A stretch of DNA of 64,000 nt from JALHNI01 sp965229305 (GTDB lineage Bacteria; Acidobacteriota; Terriglobia; Bryobacterales; Bryobacteraceae). The position numbers and the translations under genes were made by a program. Within the stretch, counting starts at the first letter, position 1. The number at the start of each line of letters is the position of its first letter. The DNA is taken from positions 79,963 through 143,962 of the forward strand of contig CBDDIZ010000021.1 of the NCBI GenBank assembly GCA_965229305.1, read 5' to 3'. The notes below the pieces were generated by a model that searched no databases, was not told the DNA's origin, and worked only from the letters and a program-made list of their open reading frames with translations. Below are positions 28,501 through 35,412 of the stretch, piece by piece.

Positions 28501-29211
28501 GGAGATGGTGGTGCCAGAGGTGTGACCAATGGCGGCGTCGAAGTTCGTACTCTCGACCTTGAACTCCTGAATGGTGGTGGAGTAAGGCAGATAGGCGGCG
28601 CCGTAGCCGTTGCCCATGTTGGGGACGCCGTCGATCGACCAATCGTTGCCGCCAACATTGCCGGCGTTGTGAGCTTCGCCGGTGCCGCCGATCGCATTGA
28701 CGCCGTTGTAGCGGCGATTGGCGCTCGCCTGAATGCCGGGCACCAGTTTGATCAGCATCAGGGGACTGTTGTTAAACGTCGGCAGGTCCATCACGCTGCG
28801 GTTCTCCATGACGCGGCCGGCGCTGACGCTGCTGACATCCAAGAGCGGGGCTTCGGCGGTGACGGAGATCGTTTCACCGGTTTCACCCACCTGGAGTTGG
28901 ATGGCGATCTCGGCGCGAGTGCTGATGGGTAGCACAACACCGGTGCGAAGGAACTTCTTGAAGCCTTGGATCTCGGCTGCAACCTGGTAGTTACCGGCCA
29001 GAAGTAAGTTGGCCTCGTAGTAACCGGTGTCGTTGGTGCGTTGATGCGTTGCGACGTTAGTTTCGACGTTCGTGATGGTGATCGCGGCACCGGCGACAGC
29101 GGCGCCTTGCGGGTCGACCACGGTGCCGAAGATGGTGCTGCGAGTTTCCTGCGCGGTGGCCGCGGCCACTAGAAAAAAGGCGGCGAGCAGCGCCGGGGAT
29201 TGTTGCTTCAT
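25579..29211 (-). CDS. TonB-dependent receptor with carboxypeptidase-regulatory N-terminus (SusC/Oar-like)
   Basis: 1210 residues from ATG 29211, with TGAGGTG at the right distance; the in-frame GTG 29220 overlaps that site. A signal peptide (SPALLAAFFLVAAATAQ) precedes a CarboxypepD_reg domain (IFGTVVDPQGAAVAGAAITI, TGYYEANLLLAGNYQV). A plug follows (APLLDVSSVSAGRVMENRSV, NNSPLMLIKLVPGIQA, NVGGNDWSIDGVPNMGNG), then a very large barrel ending LLFQARLKF. Such acidobacterial receptors import oligosaccharides across the outer membrane. It is in an operon with kduI upstream and the PHP-like and GH5-like genes downstream. No SusD-like partner is present. Confidence 0.92.
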   Translation of the reverse strand: MKQQSPALLAAFFLVAAATAQETRSTIFGTVVDPQGAAVAGAAITITNVETNVATHQRTNDTGYYEANLLLAGNYQVAAEIQGFKKFLRTGVVLPISTRAEIAIQLQVGETGETISVTAEAPLLDVSSVSAGRVMENRSVMDLPTFNNSPLMLIKLVPGIQASANRRYNGVNAIGGTGEAHNAGNVGGNDWSIDGVPNMGNGYGAAYLPYSTTIQEFKVESTNFDAAIGHTSGTTISIMTKSGTNSLHGTLTEQHWQQRWNGTRFFVKQQYYRNISAAEAAGNPTLANQLRNSPKQPSGHSNNYAGTVGGPIVIPKLVNGRNKLFFFFSYDGFEDKKTTESTFNHTVPSLAHRAGDFSDLLAIGARYQIYDPLSVRQDPNRPGHFIRDPLVGNIVPSSRIINPTNATYSKFFPTPNNNPARANLEPLNNYLGVAEPYNWSYGAIANRFDYQHSEKNRFYGRWSWLKYREDRQDWTYETARGLQTNGVNRNNLGVTANWVYTPTSNTVFDVGGSANHFKEGNILTSVATAFKPSTVGLPAYLDDKAGDNHALPIMAIDGYDTLGQAVPAFTHFELLSGKVNMTHIRGRHTLTAGVDFRDHRRLGGDPGQVNGRFQFSNKFTSREEDFLTPAATLGHSYAAYLMGLPASATIDTNASYAMRNPYTGWFGQDSWRVNSRLTLILGLRMEYEWGRTERYDRMIGWFDKSAKLPITDAAQAAYARNPIPELAAAQFSVVGGSVYPGVNGAMRSLQRGEFMLLPRLGAAYQLNQKTVVRGGYGIYFDTLNAQNNGPDQSGFSRATVSPITNDFGVTWLSGNPGAGSSPLTNPFPVRADGTRFDSPVGAGQGLLARTGSGWNYFADVVPRARQQRWRVDVQRQIGSNMIVSVGYAGSYSDQIRLQRRLDYLPAQFWNTTSVRNNALASNLNANVTNPFAVQNFASLQSSDPVLYQALASRGFFTSPTIQKNRLLRPFPQMNDVRDNSDTAGAVKTHSIEASFQRRFSGGFTLNANFTGLYERDRLYYYNEFDADPSYRQTNAGVPRRFAATGIYELPFGRGRAFLQRGIMSAIAGGWQVAATYEWQPGALLDWGNLFYSGDLANINSGARTLDRWFNTDGFERDASKVPAAFQARVFPTRIDGARGDGLNRMDANIQRDIRLSERFTFQLRMDALNVANHSQFENPNMDPTSTNFGRVTNNTSSTMRFLLFQARLKF

Positions 29212-29216
29212 GGCAA

Positions 29217-30035
29217 TCACCTCAAAGTGTTGGTTACGACTGGGTCAATGTCGGAGAAGGACTGGTTCTCGCCGGCCATGCCCCACACGAAGGCGTAAGG
29301 CTGCGTACCGGCGCCCGCATGGATGGACCAGGAGGGCGAAAATACCGCCTCGCGATCGCGCACGATCAGGTGCCGGGTGTCAGTGGGCTCGCCCATCAGG
29401 TGGACGACGATACCGTCGCCGAGGCCGGTATAAAGATAGACTTCGCTGCGGCGGCCATGCGTATGGGTAGGCATCGTGTTCCAGACGGAGCCGCTAGCCA
29501 ACTCCGTCATGCCCATCACCAGTTGGCAACTGGGCGCGCCTCCCGGGTGCAAGTAGCGCCGCAGCACGCGGCGATTGGCGGTGGCCGCTTCGCCGATGAC
29601 TTCTAACTGAGCTTCGTCGCGCGTCACACGTCGCGCCGGATGATGGGAGTGCGCCGGGCAACTGAGGAGATAGAACAGCGGCGGCTGGTCGCCGCAACTC
29701 TCGAAGACGACATCGGGATGGCCCGTGCCGATGTACAGGAAATCCATCGGGCCGAGCGAGAACTGTTGGCTGCCGACGCGCACGTGGCCGGCGGCGCCGA
29801 CATTCATGACACCCAGCTCGCGGCGTTCCGTGAAGCTTGCGGTGCCAAACTCGGGCGGGGCGGGCAGCCGCAGAGGATCACCCGCGGGGCAGGCGGCGCC
29901 AAGCACCAGACGATCAAGGTCAGAGAGAGCAAGTCGCAGTTCGCCAGCGGCAAACAGGTCCTCCACCAGGAACGCCGACCGCAAGCCGGCGGTGTCCAAC
30001 TGCCGGGTCTCACGCGGACTCGGCAGGCATTTCAT
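29217..30035 (-). CDS. kduI: 5-keto-4-deoxyuronate isomerase
   Basis: About 272 residues from ATG 30035; GTG 30056 is an alternative. KduI interconverts 5-keto-4-deoxyuronate and 2,5-diketo-3-deoxygluconate in pectin and glycosaminoglycan breakdown. Seen: LGVMNVGAAGHVRVG, FLYIGTGHPDVVF, the cupin metal ligands in NTMPTHTHGRRSEVYLY (His-x-His, Glu), the third His in SPSWSIHAGAGTQPYAFVWG, and GENQSFSDIDPV. Length fits the family. It is first in a minus-strand operon and divergent from an IclR regulator, consistent with KdgR-like control. Confidence 0.93.
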   Translation of the reverse strand: MKCLPSPRETRQLDTAGLRSAFLVEDLFAAGELRLALSDLDRLVLGAACPAGDPLRLPAPPEFGTASFTERRELGVMNVGAAGHVRVGSQQFSLGPMDFLYIGTGHPDVVFESCGDQPPLFYLLSCPAHSHHPARRVTRDEAQLEVIGEAATANRRVLRRYLHPGGAPSCQLVMGMTELASGSVWNTMPTHTHGRRSEVYLYTGLGDGIVVHLMGEPTDTRHLIVRDREAVFSPSWSIHAGAGTQPYAFVWGMAGENQSFSDIDPVVTNTLR

Positions 30036-30125
30036 ATGGTGGAACGATGATTTCACAATGGCGGATTCGACTCTATCGCCACTTTTGCGCGCTCGTCAAG
30101 AATATTTTGCATTTTGATGTCCTGC

Positions 30126-30142
30126 GTTTTACGATGTGAAAC
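30126..30142. promoter_or_regulatory. 17-bp palindrome, candidate IclR-regulator operator
   Basis: GTTTTACGATGTGAAAC has matching outer arms (GTTT-x-AC and GT-x-AAAC) around GAT. It ends immediately before the regulator ATG at 30143, in the 107-base divergent gap with kduI. The position suits autoregulation and joint control of kduI. That the IclR protein binds here is inference. Confidence 0.45.
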
Positions 30143-30901
30143 ATGAGCGAGAAGGCGGCGGGCGGCGTATTGGTTTTGCACAAGACGATCGATGTGCTCG
30201 ACGCGCTCCGGCAGGTGCCCGAAGGCCTGAGTTTGGCGGGTTTGGCGACGCAGACGTCGATGCCAAAGCCCACCGTCTACCGGATTCTCTCGACGCTCGA
30301 ATCGCGCGGTTATCTCGAGCGCACCAACACGGCGAACTATCGCATCTCGCGGAAGCTGTTCGAGCCGCAGCGCGACACGACACTGGAGCAGCGCCTGATT
30401 CAGGCGGCCAAACCGACGATGGAAGCGCTGGCGAAGGTTTGCAACGAGACGTTGAACCTCGGGGTGCTCGATGGCGGAGAGGTGCTGGTGATCGAGACGA
30501 TGGAGAGCCAACAGGCGGTGCGCATGAGCTCGAAGATCGGCAATCGCCGCTATCCGCACTCGACGGCATTGGGCAAAGTGCTGATCGCCGATCTGCCGCA
30601 GCGGGAAGTCCTGCGACTGGTGCGGGCGAAGGGCATGCCGCGCTTCACCGGGGCCACGATCACGACCGAAGAAGCACTGCAGGTGGAACTGGAGAAGGTA
30701 CGCGTGCAGGGTTGGGCAATGGACAACACGGAGAACGAGCCGGATGGCCGCTGCATCGGGGCGCCGATTTTTGACCGCGAGCGCAAAGTGGTGGCAGCGC
30801 TGAGTATCTCCGGTCCCCTGCCGCGGATGACGACCACACGCGCCAAGGGCTTGCTGAAGGACTTAGTGGGAGCCTGCCGCGAGATCGCCGCGGATATCTA
30901 A
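30143..30901 (+). CDS. IclR-family transcriptional regulator (KdgR-like by context)
   Basis: 252 residues. An N-terminal winged helix-turn-helix (VLHKTIDVLDALRQVPEGLS, ATQTSMPKPTVYRILSTLES, GYLERTNTANYRIS) is followed by the IclR effector domain: TLNLGVLDGGEVLVIETMES, YPHSTALGKVLIADLP, GWAMDNTENEPDGRCIGAPI and ALSISGPLPRM. It is divergent from the kduI-TonB-PHP-GH5 operon and probably senses a uronate breakdown product, as KdgR does; this is inferred from the neighbours. The upstream palindrome abuts its start codon. It ends in a four-base convergent overlap with the next ABC-F gene. Confidence 0.92.
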   Translation: MSEKAAGGVLVLHKTIDVLDALRQVPEGLSLAGLATQTSMPKPTVYRILSTLESRGYLERTNTANYRISRKLFEPQRDTTLEQRLIQAAKPTMEALAKVCNETLNLGVLDGGEVLVIETMESQQAVRMSSKIGNRRYPHSTALGKVLIADLPQREVLRLVRAKGMPRFTGATITTEEALQVELEKVRVQGWAMDNTENEPDGRCIGAPIFDRERKVVAALSISGPLPRMTTTRAKGLLKDLVGACREIAADI

Positions 30902-32814
30902 CGCGAAGCTTCGATGGACTCCATGAGATCGGCCCATTCGGCTTCGAGCGGTCCTAACTGCTCGCGCTTGCCGGTGAGCTCCTGACTCACCCGCTGCGTT
31001 TCTTCGACGCTGACGAAGTTACTCAACTGACGCTCGAGCTCAGCGATGCTGTCCTCTAAGGAGCCAATCTTGGCTTCGAGGGACTGCGCGCGATTCTCCA
31101 GTTTCTTCAAGGCTTGCGGATTGAGGCGAGGCCTGCTTTCCTTTTCGGCGGAAGCGGCCGAGGTGACAGGGACATCGATTGGCGTCGCAGCGATGGGCGC
31201 GGGGGCGGCGTCACGTTGTTTGCGCCAAAGGTAGTCTTCGTAGTTGCCCGGGAAGACTTCCACCCTCCCGCCGCCAATCTCGATGACGCGCGTCGCGAGC
31301 TGGTCGATGAAGTAGCGATCGTGCGAAACGAAGACAACGGTGCCGGTGTACTCGCGCAAGGACTCCAGCAGAACGTCCTTGGCGCGCATGTCCAAGTGGT
31401 TCGTGGGTTCGTCGAGCAGGATGAAGTTAGACGGCTGGAGCAGCATCCGCGCAAGAGCGTAGCGATTGCGCTCGCCGCCGGAGAGGACTTGGATGCGTTT
31501 AAAGACGTCGTCTTCGGAGAAGAGGAAGCAGCCGAGCAGCGAACGGAGTTCCGTCGTGGTTTTGCGCGGCGCGGCTTCCTGGAGGTCATCGAGGAGGCGG
31601 GCCTCAGCGTTCAGGGTCTTGTACTGGTCCTGCGCGAAGTAATCGACTTCGACGTTGTGACCGAGCTTCAGTTCGCCTTCCGACGGCGACTCGATGCCGG
31701 CGAGCAGGCGGATCATGGTGGACTTGCCGGCGCCGTTGACGCCAACCAGCGCGATGCGGTCGCCACGCTCGATATTGAAGCGGGCTTTGGAAAAGACGGT
31801 CTTCTCGCCGTAGCGCTTAGCGACGTCGGTGACTTCCACGACCACGCGTCCACTGGCCTTGGGCTGCGGGAACGAGAAATGGATGACGGCTTCGTCCTCC
31901 GGGATCTCGATGCGCTCGATCTTTTCGAGCTCCTTGATGCGGCTTTGGACCTGCTTGGCCTTGGTGGCCTGGTAGCGGAAGCGATTGATGAAAGCTTCGA
32001 GCTGTTCGATCCGCTCGCGCTGATTGCGATAGGCGGCCTTCAACTGAATGAGGCGCTCGTCCTTCAGGGTGACGTACTTCGAGTAGTTTCCGATGTAGAG
32101 GGTGACGCGCTTGTTCCAGATTTCGGCGATCTTCTTGACGGTGGCATCGAGAAAGAAGCGGTCGTGGGAGATCAGGACGATGGCGTTGGGGTAGTTGGCG
32201 AGATACTCTTCGAGCCAGTTGCGGGCTTCGAGGTCTAAGTGGTTGGTGGGCTCGTCCAGGAGTAAGATATTGGGCTTTTCGAGGAGTAACTTCCCGAGCG
32301 CGATGCGCATCTGCCAGCCACCGGAGAATTCTTCCGTTTGGCGCGACCAGTCTTCTTTGGAGAAGCCGAGACCGGTGAGGACGGCGCCGACTTGCGACTC
32401 CAGCGAGTAGCCATCCGAGTGACGGAAAAGGCTGTCGATGGTTTCGAAGCGCTCGGCCACAGCCGCGTATTCGGCGCTGGCGGGGTCCAGGTCCGACATA
32501 CTGTGGAGCAACGTCTCTAACTCACGTTCGAGGTCGCGGATCTTATCGAAGACGCTCATGCATTCTTCGAAGACGGTTTTGCCGCGCATGGAGAGGCCAT
32601 CCTGCGGCAGATAGCCGATCTGGATGCCTTTCTGCAGATTGAGGTCGCCTTGGTCGAGCGTCTCCAGGCCGCCAATGATCTTGAGCAGCGTGGACTTGCC
32701 GGTGCCATTGGCGCCAACCAGACCGATGCGGTCTTGCGCGGTGATCATCCAGTCAAGCTGCTCAAAGAGAACTTTGTGCGCGTAGCGCTTACCGGCGTTT
32801 TGCAGTTGAATCAT
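30898..32814 (-). CDS. ABC-F family ATPase with C-terminal coiled coil (Uup-like)
   Basis: 638 residues with two ABC domains: Walker A GANGTGKSTLLKI (about 35) and GVNGAGKSTMIRL (about 350); signatures FSGGWQMRIALGK and LSGGERNRYALAR; Walker B ILLLDEPTNHLDLEAR and ILLDEPTNHLDMRAK. A linker near 245-320 carries FRYQATKAKQVQSRIKELEK. The last 90 residues form a coiled coil (LKKLENRAQSLEAKIGSLED onwards), as in Uup/ABC_tran_CTD proteins. It is distinct from the ABC-F at 2045, which lacks this tail. Its start overlaps the stop of the D-aminoacylase gene by four bases. Confidence 0.93.
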   Translation of the reverse strand: MIQLQNAGKRYAHKVLFEQLDWMITAQDRIGLVGANGTGKSTLLKIIGGLETLDQGDLNLQKGIQIGYLPQDGLSMRGKTVFEECMSVFDKIRDLERELETLLHSMSDLDPASAEYAAVAERFETIDSLFRHSDGYSLESQVGAVLTGLGFSKEDWSRQTEEFSGGWQMRIALGKLLLEKPNILLLDEPTNHLDLEARNWLEEYLANYPNAIVLISHDRFFLDATVKKIAEIWNKRVTLYIGNYSKYVTLKDERLIQLKAAYRNQRERIEQLEAFINRFRYQATKAKQVQSRIKELEKIERIEIPEDEAVIHFSFPQPKASGRVVVEVTDVAKRYGEKTVFSKARFNIERGDRIALVGVNGAGKSTMIRLLAGIESPSEGELKLGHNVEVDYFAQDQYKTLNAEARLLDDLQEAAPRKTTTELRSLLGCFLFSEDDVFKRIQVLSGGERNRYALARMLLQPSNFILLDEPTNHLDMRAKDVLLESLREYTGTVVFVSHDRYFIDQLATRVIEIGGGRVEVFPGNYEDYLWRKQRDAAPAPIAATPIDVPVTSAASAEKESRPRLNPQALKKLENRAQSLEAKIGSLEDSIAELERQLSNFVSVEETQRVSQELTGKREQLGPLEAEWADLMESIEASR

Positions 32815-34358
32815 TCGGAAGTATGGCGCAGGGTGCGGCCGGGGCGGAGATCGGTGAGCTGATCTGCCTCGAGCACAGCGGTCCCGTTGACCAGGATCAA
32901 GTCGAAGCCTTCACTATAGGCGTGGGGCGCGGCGAAGGTAGAGGCATCTTTCACGCGCGCCGGGTCAAAAAGAACTAAGTCGGCCGCCATGCCGACTTTT
33001 AACAAGCCGCGATCGGTGAGGCCGAAGGTGCGGGCCGGCAGCGACGTCATGCGGCGAATGGCATCTTCGAGGCCAATCACGTGACGATCGCGAACGTAAG
33101 TGGACAGAATGCGAGCGTTGGTGCCGTAGCTGCGAGGGTGCGGGTTGCCGGCGCCGAACTCGCGGACGCCGCCATCACTGGCGACCGCGGTGAAGGGATA
33201 GCGGAGGATGCGGTCCACGTCGTCGTCGCTCATGACGTGATAGACCATCGAGGGGTCCGCTTCGGCGAGAATATCGAGCACGGTGTCGGCCTCGGCTTCG
33301 GCGTTGGCAGCGCGGCCGCGCAGGCGGTTCACGTCGCTGATGGTCTTCCCTTCCCACTCCTTGTGTGCGGCGTAACTGGCGACAGTCGCGTACGAATAGT
33401 CGGTCAGGCCGCGGCCCCGCAACATTTCCAACATTTCACGTTTGATCTGCGCGCGCGTCTCGGGCGCGGCAATGCGCTCGGCCAGCGCCTTGCGTCCACC
33501 GGCCTGAGCCCAGCCGGGCACGCGAATGCTGAGACTGGTGCTGGAGCGGGTATAGGGATACTGATCGACAGTGACGTCGACGCCAGCCGCCCGGCTTGAC
33601 TCCAGCAACGCGATCATCTTTTCGCTCGCGCCCCAATGTTTCTTCGTGTCCTGCTTCAGATGTGAGATTTCGACCCGGATCCCGGTCTCGCGGCCGATGC
33701 GGATGATCTCCTCCATCGCGTCGAGCACGCGAGCACCTTCGTCGCGCATGTGCGAGGCATAGACGCCGCGGTGCCGCGCCACGACCTGGGCAAGCCGGGC
33801 AATTTCAGAAGGGTCGACATATTGGCCGGGGACATACTCGAGGCCAGTGGAGAAACCGACCGCGCCGGCGCGCATGGCCTTCTCCATGAGCGCTTCCATG
33901 CGGGCGAGTTGCTCGGGGGAAGCCGCTTCCTTGCCGGCCCCCATGACGAAGATGCGGACGGTGTTGTGGCCGATGAGCGAGGCGACGTTGATGGCCAGAC
34001 CGGCGCGATCGAGCTTCGTGTACCAGTCGCCGATATCCAACTGCGAGCTACCGCAGTTGCCCGTGATGACGGTGGTGACGCCGTCGCGCAGGAAGTTATC
34101 GCCGCGAGGGTTCTTGTCGATGCCGCCTTCGACGTGGGTATGGACGTCGATGAAGCCCGGCGCAAGCACTTTGCCGGCCGCATCCACCGTCCTGGTAGCC
34201 GTGCGGCCGGCGAGCGCTCCGATGGCCGCAATGCGCCCTTCCTTCACGCCGACATCGGCGCGGAACCACGGATTGCCAGTGCCATCCACCACGCGCGCAT
34301 TGCGCACCAGCACGTCGTAATCGACGGCGACCGAAAGAAGCAGCAGCGCCGTGAGCAT
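32811..34358 (-). CDS. D-aminoacylase / N-acyl-D-amino-acid deacylase (amidohydrolase)
   Basis: 515 residues of the amidohydrolase superfamily. The metal-binding HxH is in FIDVHTHVEGGID (about 70). Further motifs are TTVITGNCGSS, the family marker VGFSTGLEYVPGQY (about 165), YASHMRDEGARV, VEISHLKQDTKKHWG and the late Asp in AVASDGGVREFG (about 405). The C-terminal beta-sandwich ends in LVLFDPARVKDASTF. The hydrophobic N-terminus (MLTALLLLSVAV) suggests export. It releases D-amino acids from N-acyl forms, by family. It lies between an aldo/keto reductase and an ABC-F gene, all on the minus strand. Confidence 0.92.
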   Translation of the reverse strand: MLTALLLLSVAVDYDVLVRNARVVDGTGNPWFRADVGVKEGRIAAIGALAGRTATRTVDAAGKVLAPGFIDVHTHVEGGIDKNPRGDNFLRDGVTTVITGNCGSSQLDIGDWYTKLDRAGLAINVASLIGHNTVRIFVMGAGKEAASPEQLARMEALMEKAMRAGAVGFSTGLEYVPGQYVDPSEIARLAQVVARHRGVYASHMRDEGARVLDAMEEIIRIGRETGIRVEISHLKQDTKKHWGASEKMIALLESSRAAGVDVTVDQYPYTRSSTSLSIRVPGWAQAGGRKALAERIAAPETRAQIKREMLEMLRGRGLTDYSYATVASYAAHKEWEGKTISDVNRLRGRAANAEAEADTVLDILAEADPSMVYHVMSDDDVDRILRYPFTAVASDGGVREFGAGNPHPRSYGTNARILSTYVRDRHVIGLEDAIRRMTSLPARTFGLTDRGLLKVGMAADLVLFDPARVKDASTFAAPHAYSEGFDLILVNGTAVLEADQLTDLRPGRTLRHTSE

Positions 34359-35321
34359 CTAGAAGCCGTGCGACATGCGGTACTGCTCAATCTGCAGGTA
34401 TTCGCGTTCGGACAGCCGGAAATCGAGGGCGCCGATGACGCCTTCCACTTGCTTCGCACTGCGGACGCCGACAATGGCGGTGGTAACGGCGGGATGATGG
34501 AGAGCCCAGGCGACGGCCACTTCGCCAGGCGTGCGGCCGTGTAAGTGGCCAATCTCGCGAAGTAACTCGACTAACTCGAGGTTACGCGAGAGGTTCGGCT
34601 CCTGGAACGCCGGATTGCGGCGGCGCCAATCATCGGCGGGCAGATTCTCGGCGCGTTCCTTGGTCATCGCACCGGTGAGCAAGCCGGCCTTCATCGGCGA
34701 GTAGACCAGGGTACCGATGTTTTGGCTCTGGCAGAACGGCAGGATCTCGGTGGCAATCTCCGGCGAGACCATCGAATAGGGCGGCTGTAGCGAGGTGATG
34801 GGTGCGATGGCTTGCGCGCGCTTCATCTGCGCGACGCTGAAGTTGGAGACGCCGATCCAACGGACTTTGCCTTGTTTCTGCAACTCGGCCATGGCGCCCC
34901 AGCCTTCTTCGATGTCTTCGTCGGGCTCGGGCCAGTGCATCTGATACAGATCGATGACGTCGACGCCCAACCGCTTCAGGCTGTTCTCGCACTCTTCGAA
35001 GACACTCTCGCGCTTAATGATCTTGACGATTTCGCCTTTGTCGTTCCAACGGCGCGCGCACTTGGTGAAGATGTAGGGCTTCTGGCTGAGACCTTTGATG
35101 GCCCGGCCCACCACCTCTTCGGAATGGCCGAAGCCGTAAACCGGGGCGGTGTCGATCCAGTTGACGCCGCGGTTCACCATCGTCTGGATGGCCTCGATCG
35201 AGTCGTTGTCGTCCTGGCTCCCCCAGGCGAAGGCCCAGCCCCCGCCACCGATGGCCCAGGCGCCGACGCCGATGGCCGTGAGGTTCAAGTCGCTATTGCC
35301 GAGTTTTCGAAGGTCTGCCAT
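34359..35321 (-). CDS. aldo/keto reductase
   Basis: 320 residues from ATG 35321; an upstream GTG at 35327 adds two residues. An (alpha/beta)8 NADPH oxidoreductase with the catalytic tetrad visible: Asp and Tyr in WIDTAPVYGFGHSE (about 52-60), Lys in YIFTKCARRW and His in LYQMHWPEPDED (about 128). The cofactor segment is GVSNFSVAQMKRA and AIVGVRSAKQVEG. It resembles YajO/Tas-type reductases. It is adjacent (one base) to the D-aminoacylase start; the substrate is unknown. Confidence 0.93.
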   Translation of the reverse strand: MADLRKLGNSDLNLTAIGVGAWAIGGGGWAFAWGSQDDNDSIEAIQTMVNRGVNWIDTAPVYGFGHSEEVVGRAIKGLSQKPYIFTKCARRWNDKGEIVKIIKRESVFEECENSLKRLGVDVIDLYQMHWPEPDEDIEEGWGAMAELQKQGKVRWIGVSNFSVAQMKRAQAIAPITSLQPPYSMVSPEIATEILPFCQSQNIGTLVYSPMKAGLLTGAMTKERAENLPADDWRRRNPAFQEPNLSRNLELVELLREIGHLHGRTPGEVAVAWALHHPAVTTAIVGVRSAKQVEGVIGALDFRLSEREYLQIEQYRMSHGF

Positions 35322-35412
35322 GTGCACTCTCTAGTGTAATCGCTCGTTCCGTTGGGGCATAACTTTTGCCCCCGCGGCATGCTCGCGACCGCCGATTTCA
35401 GCGGCCGGTCAG

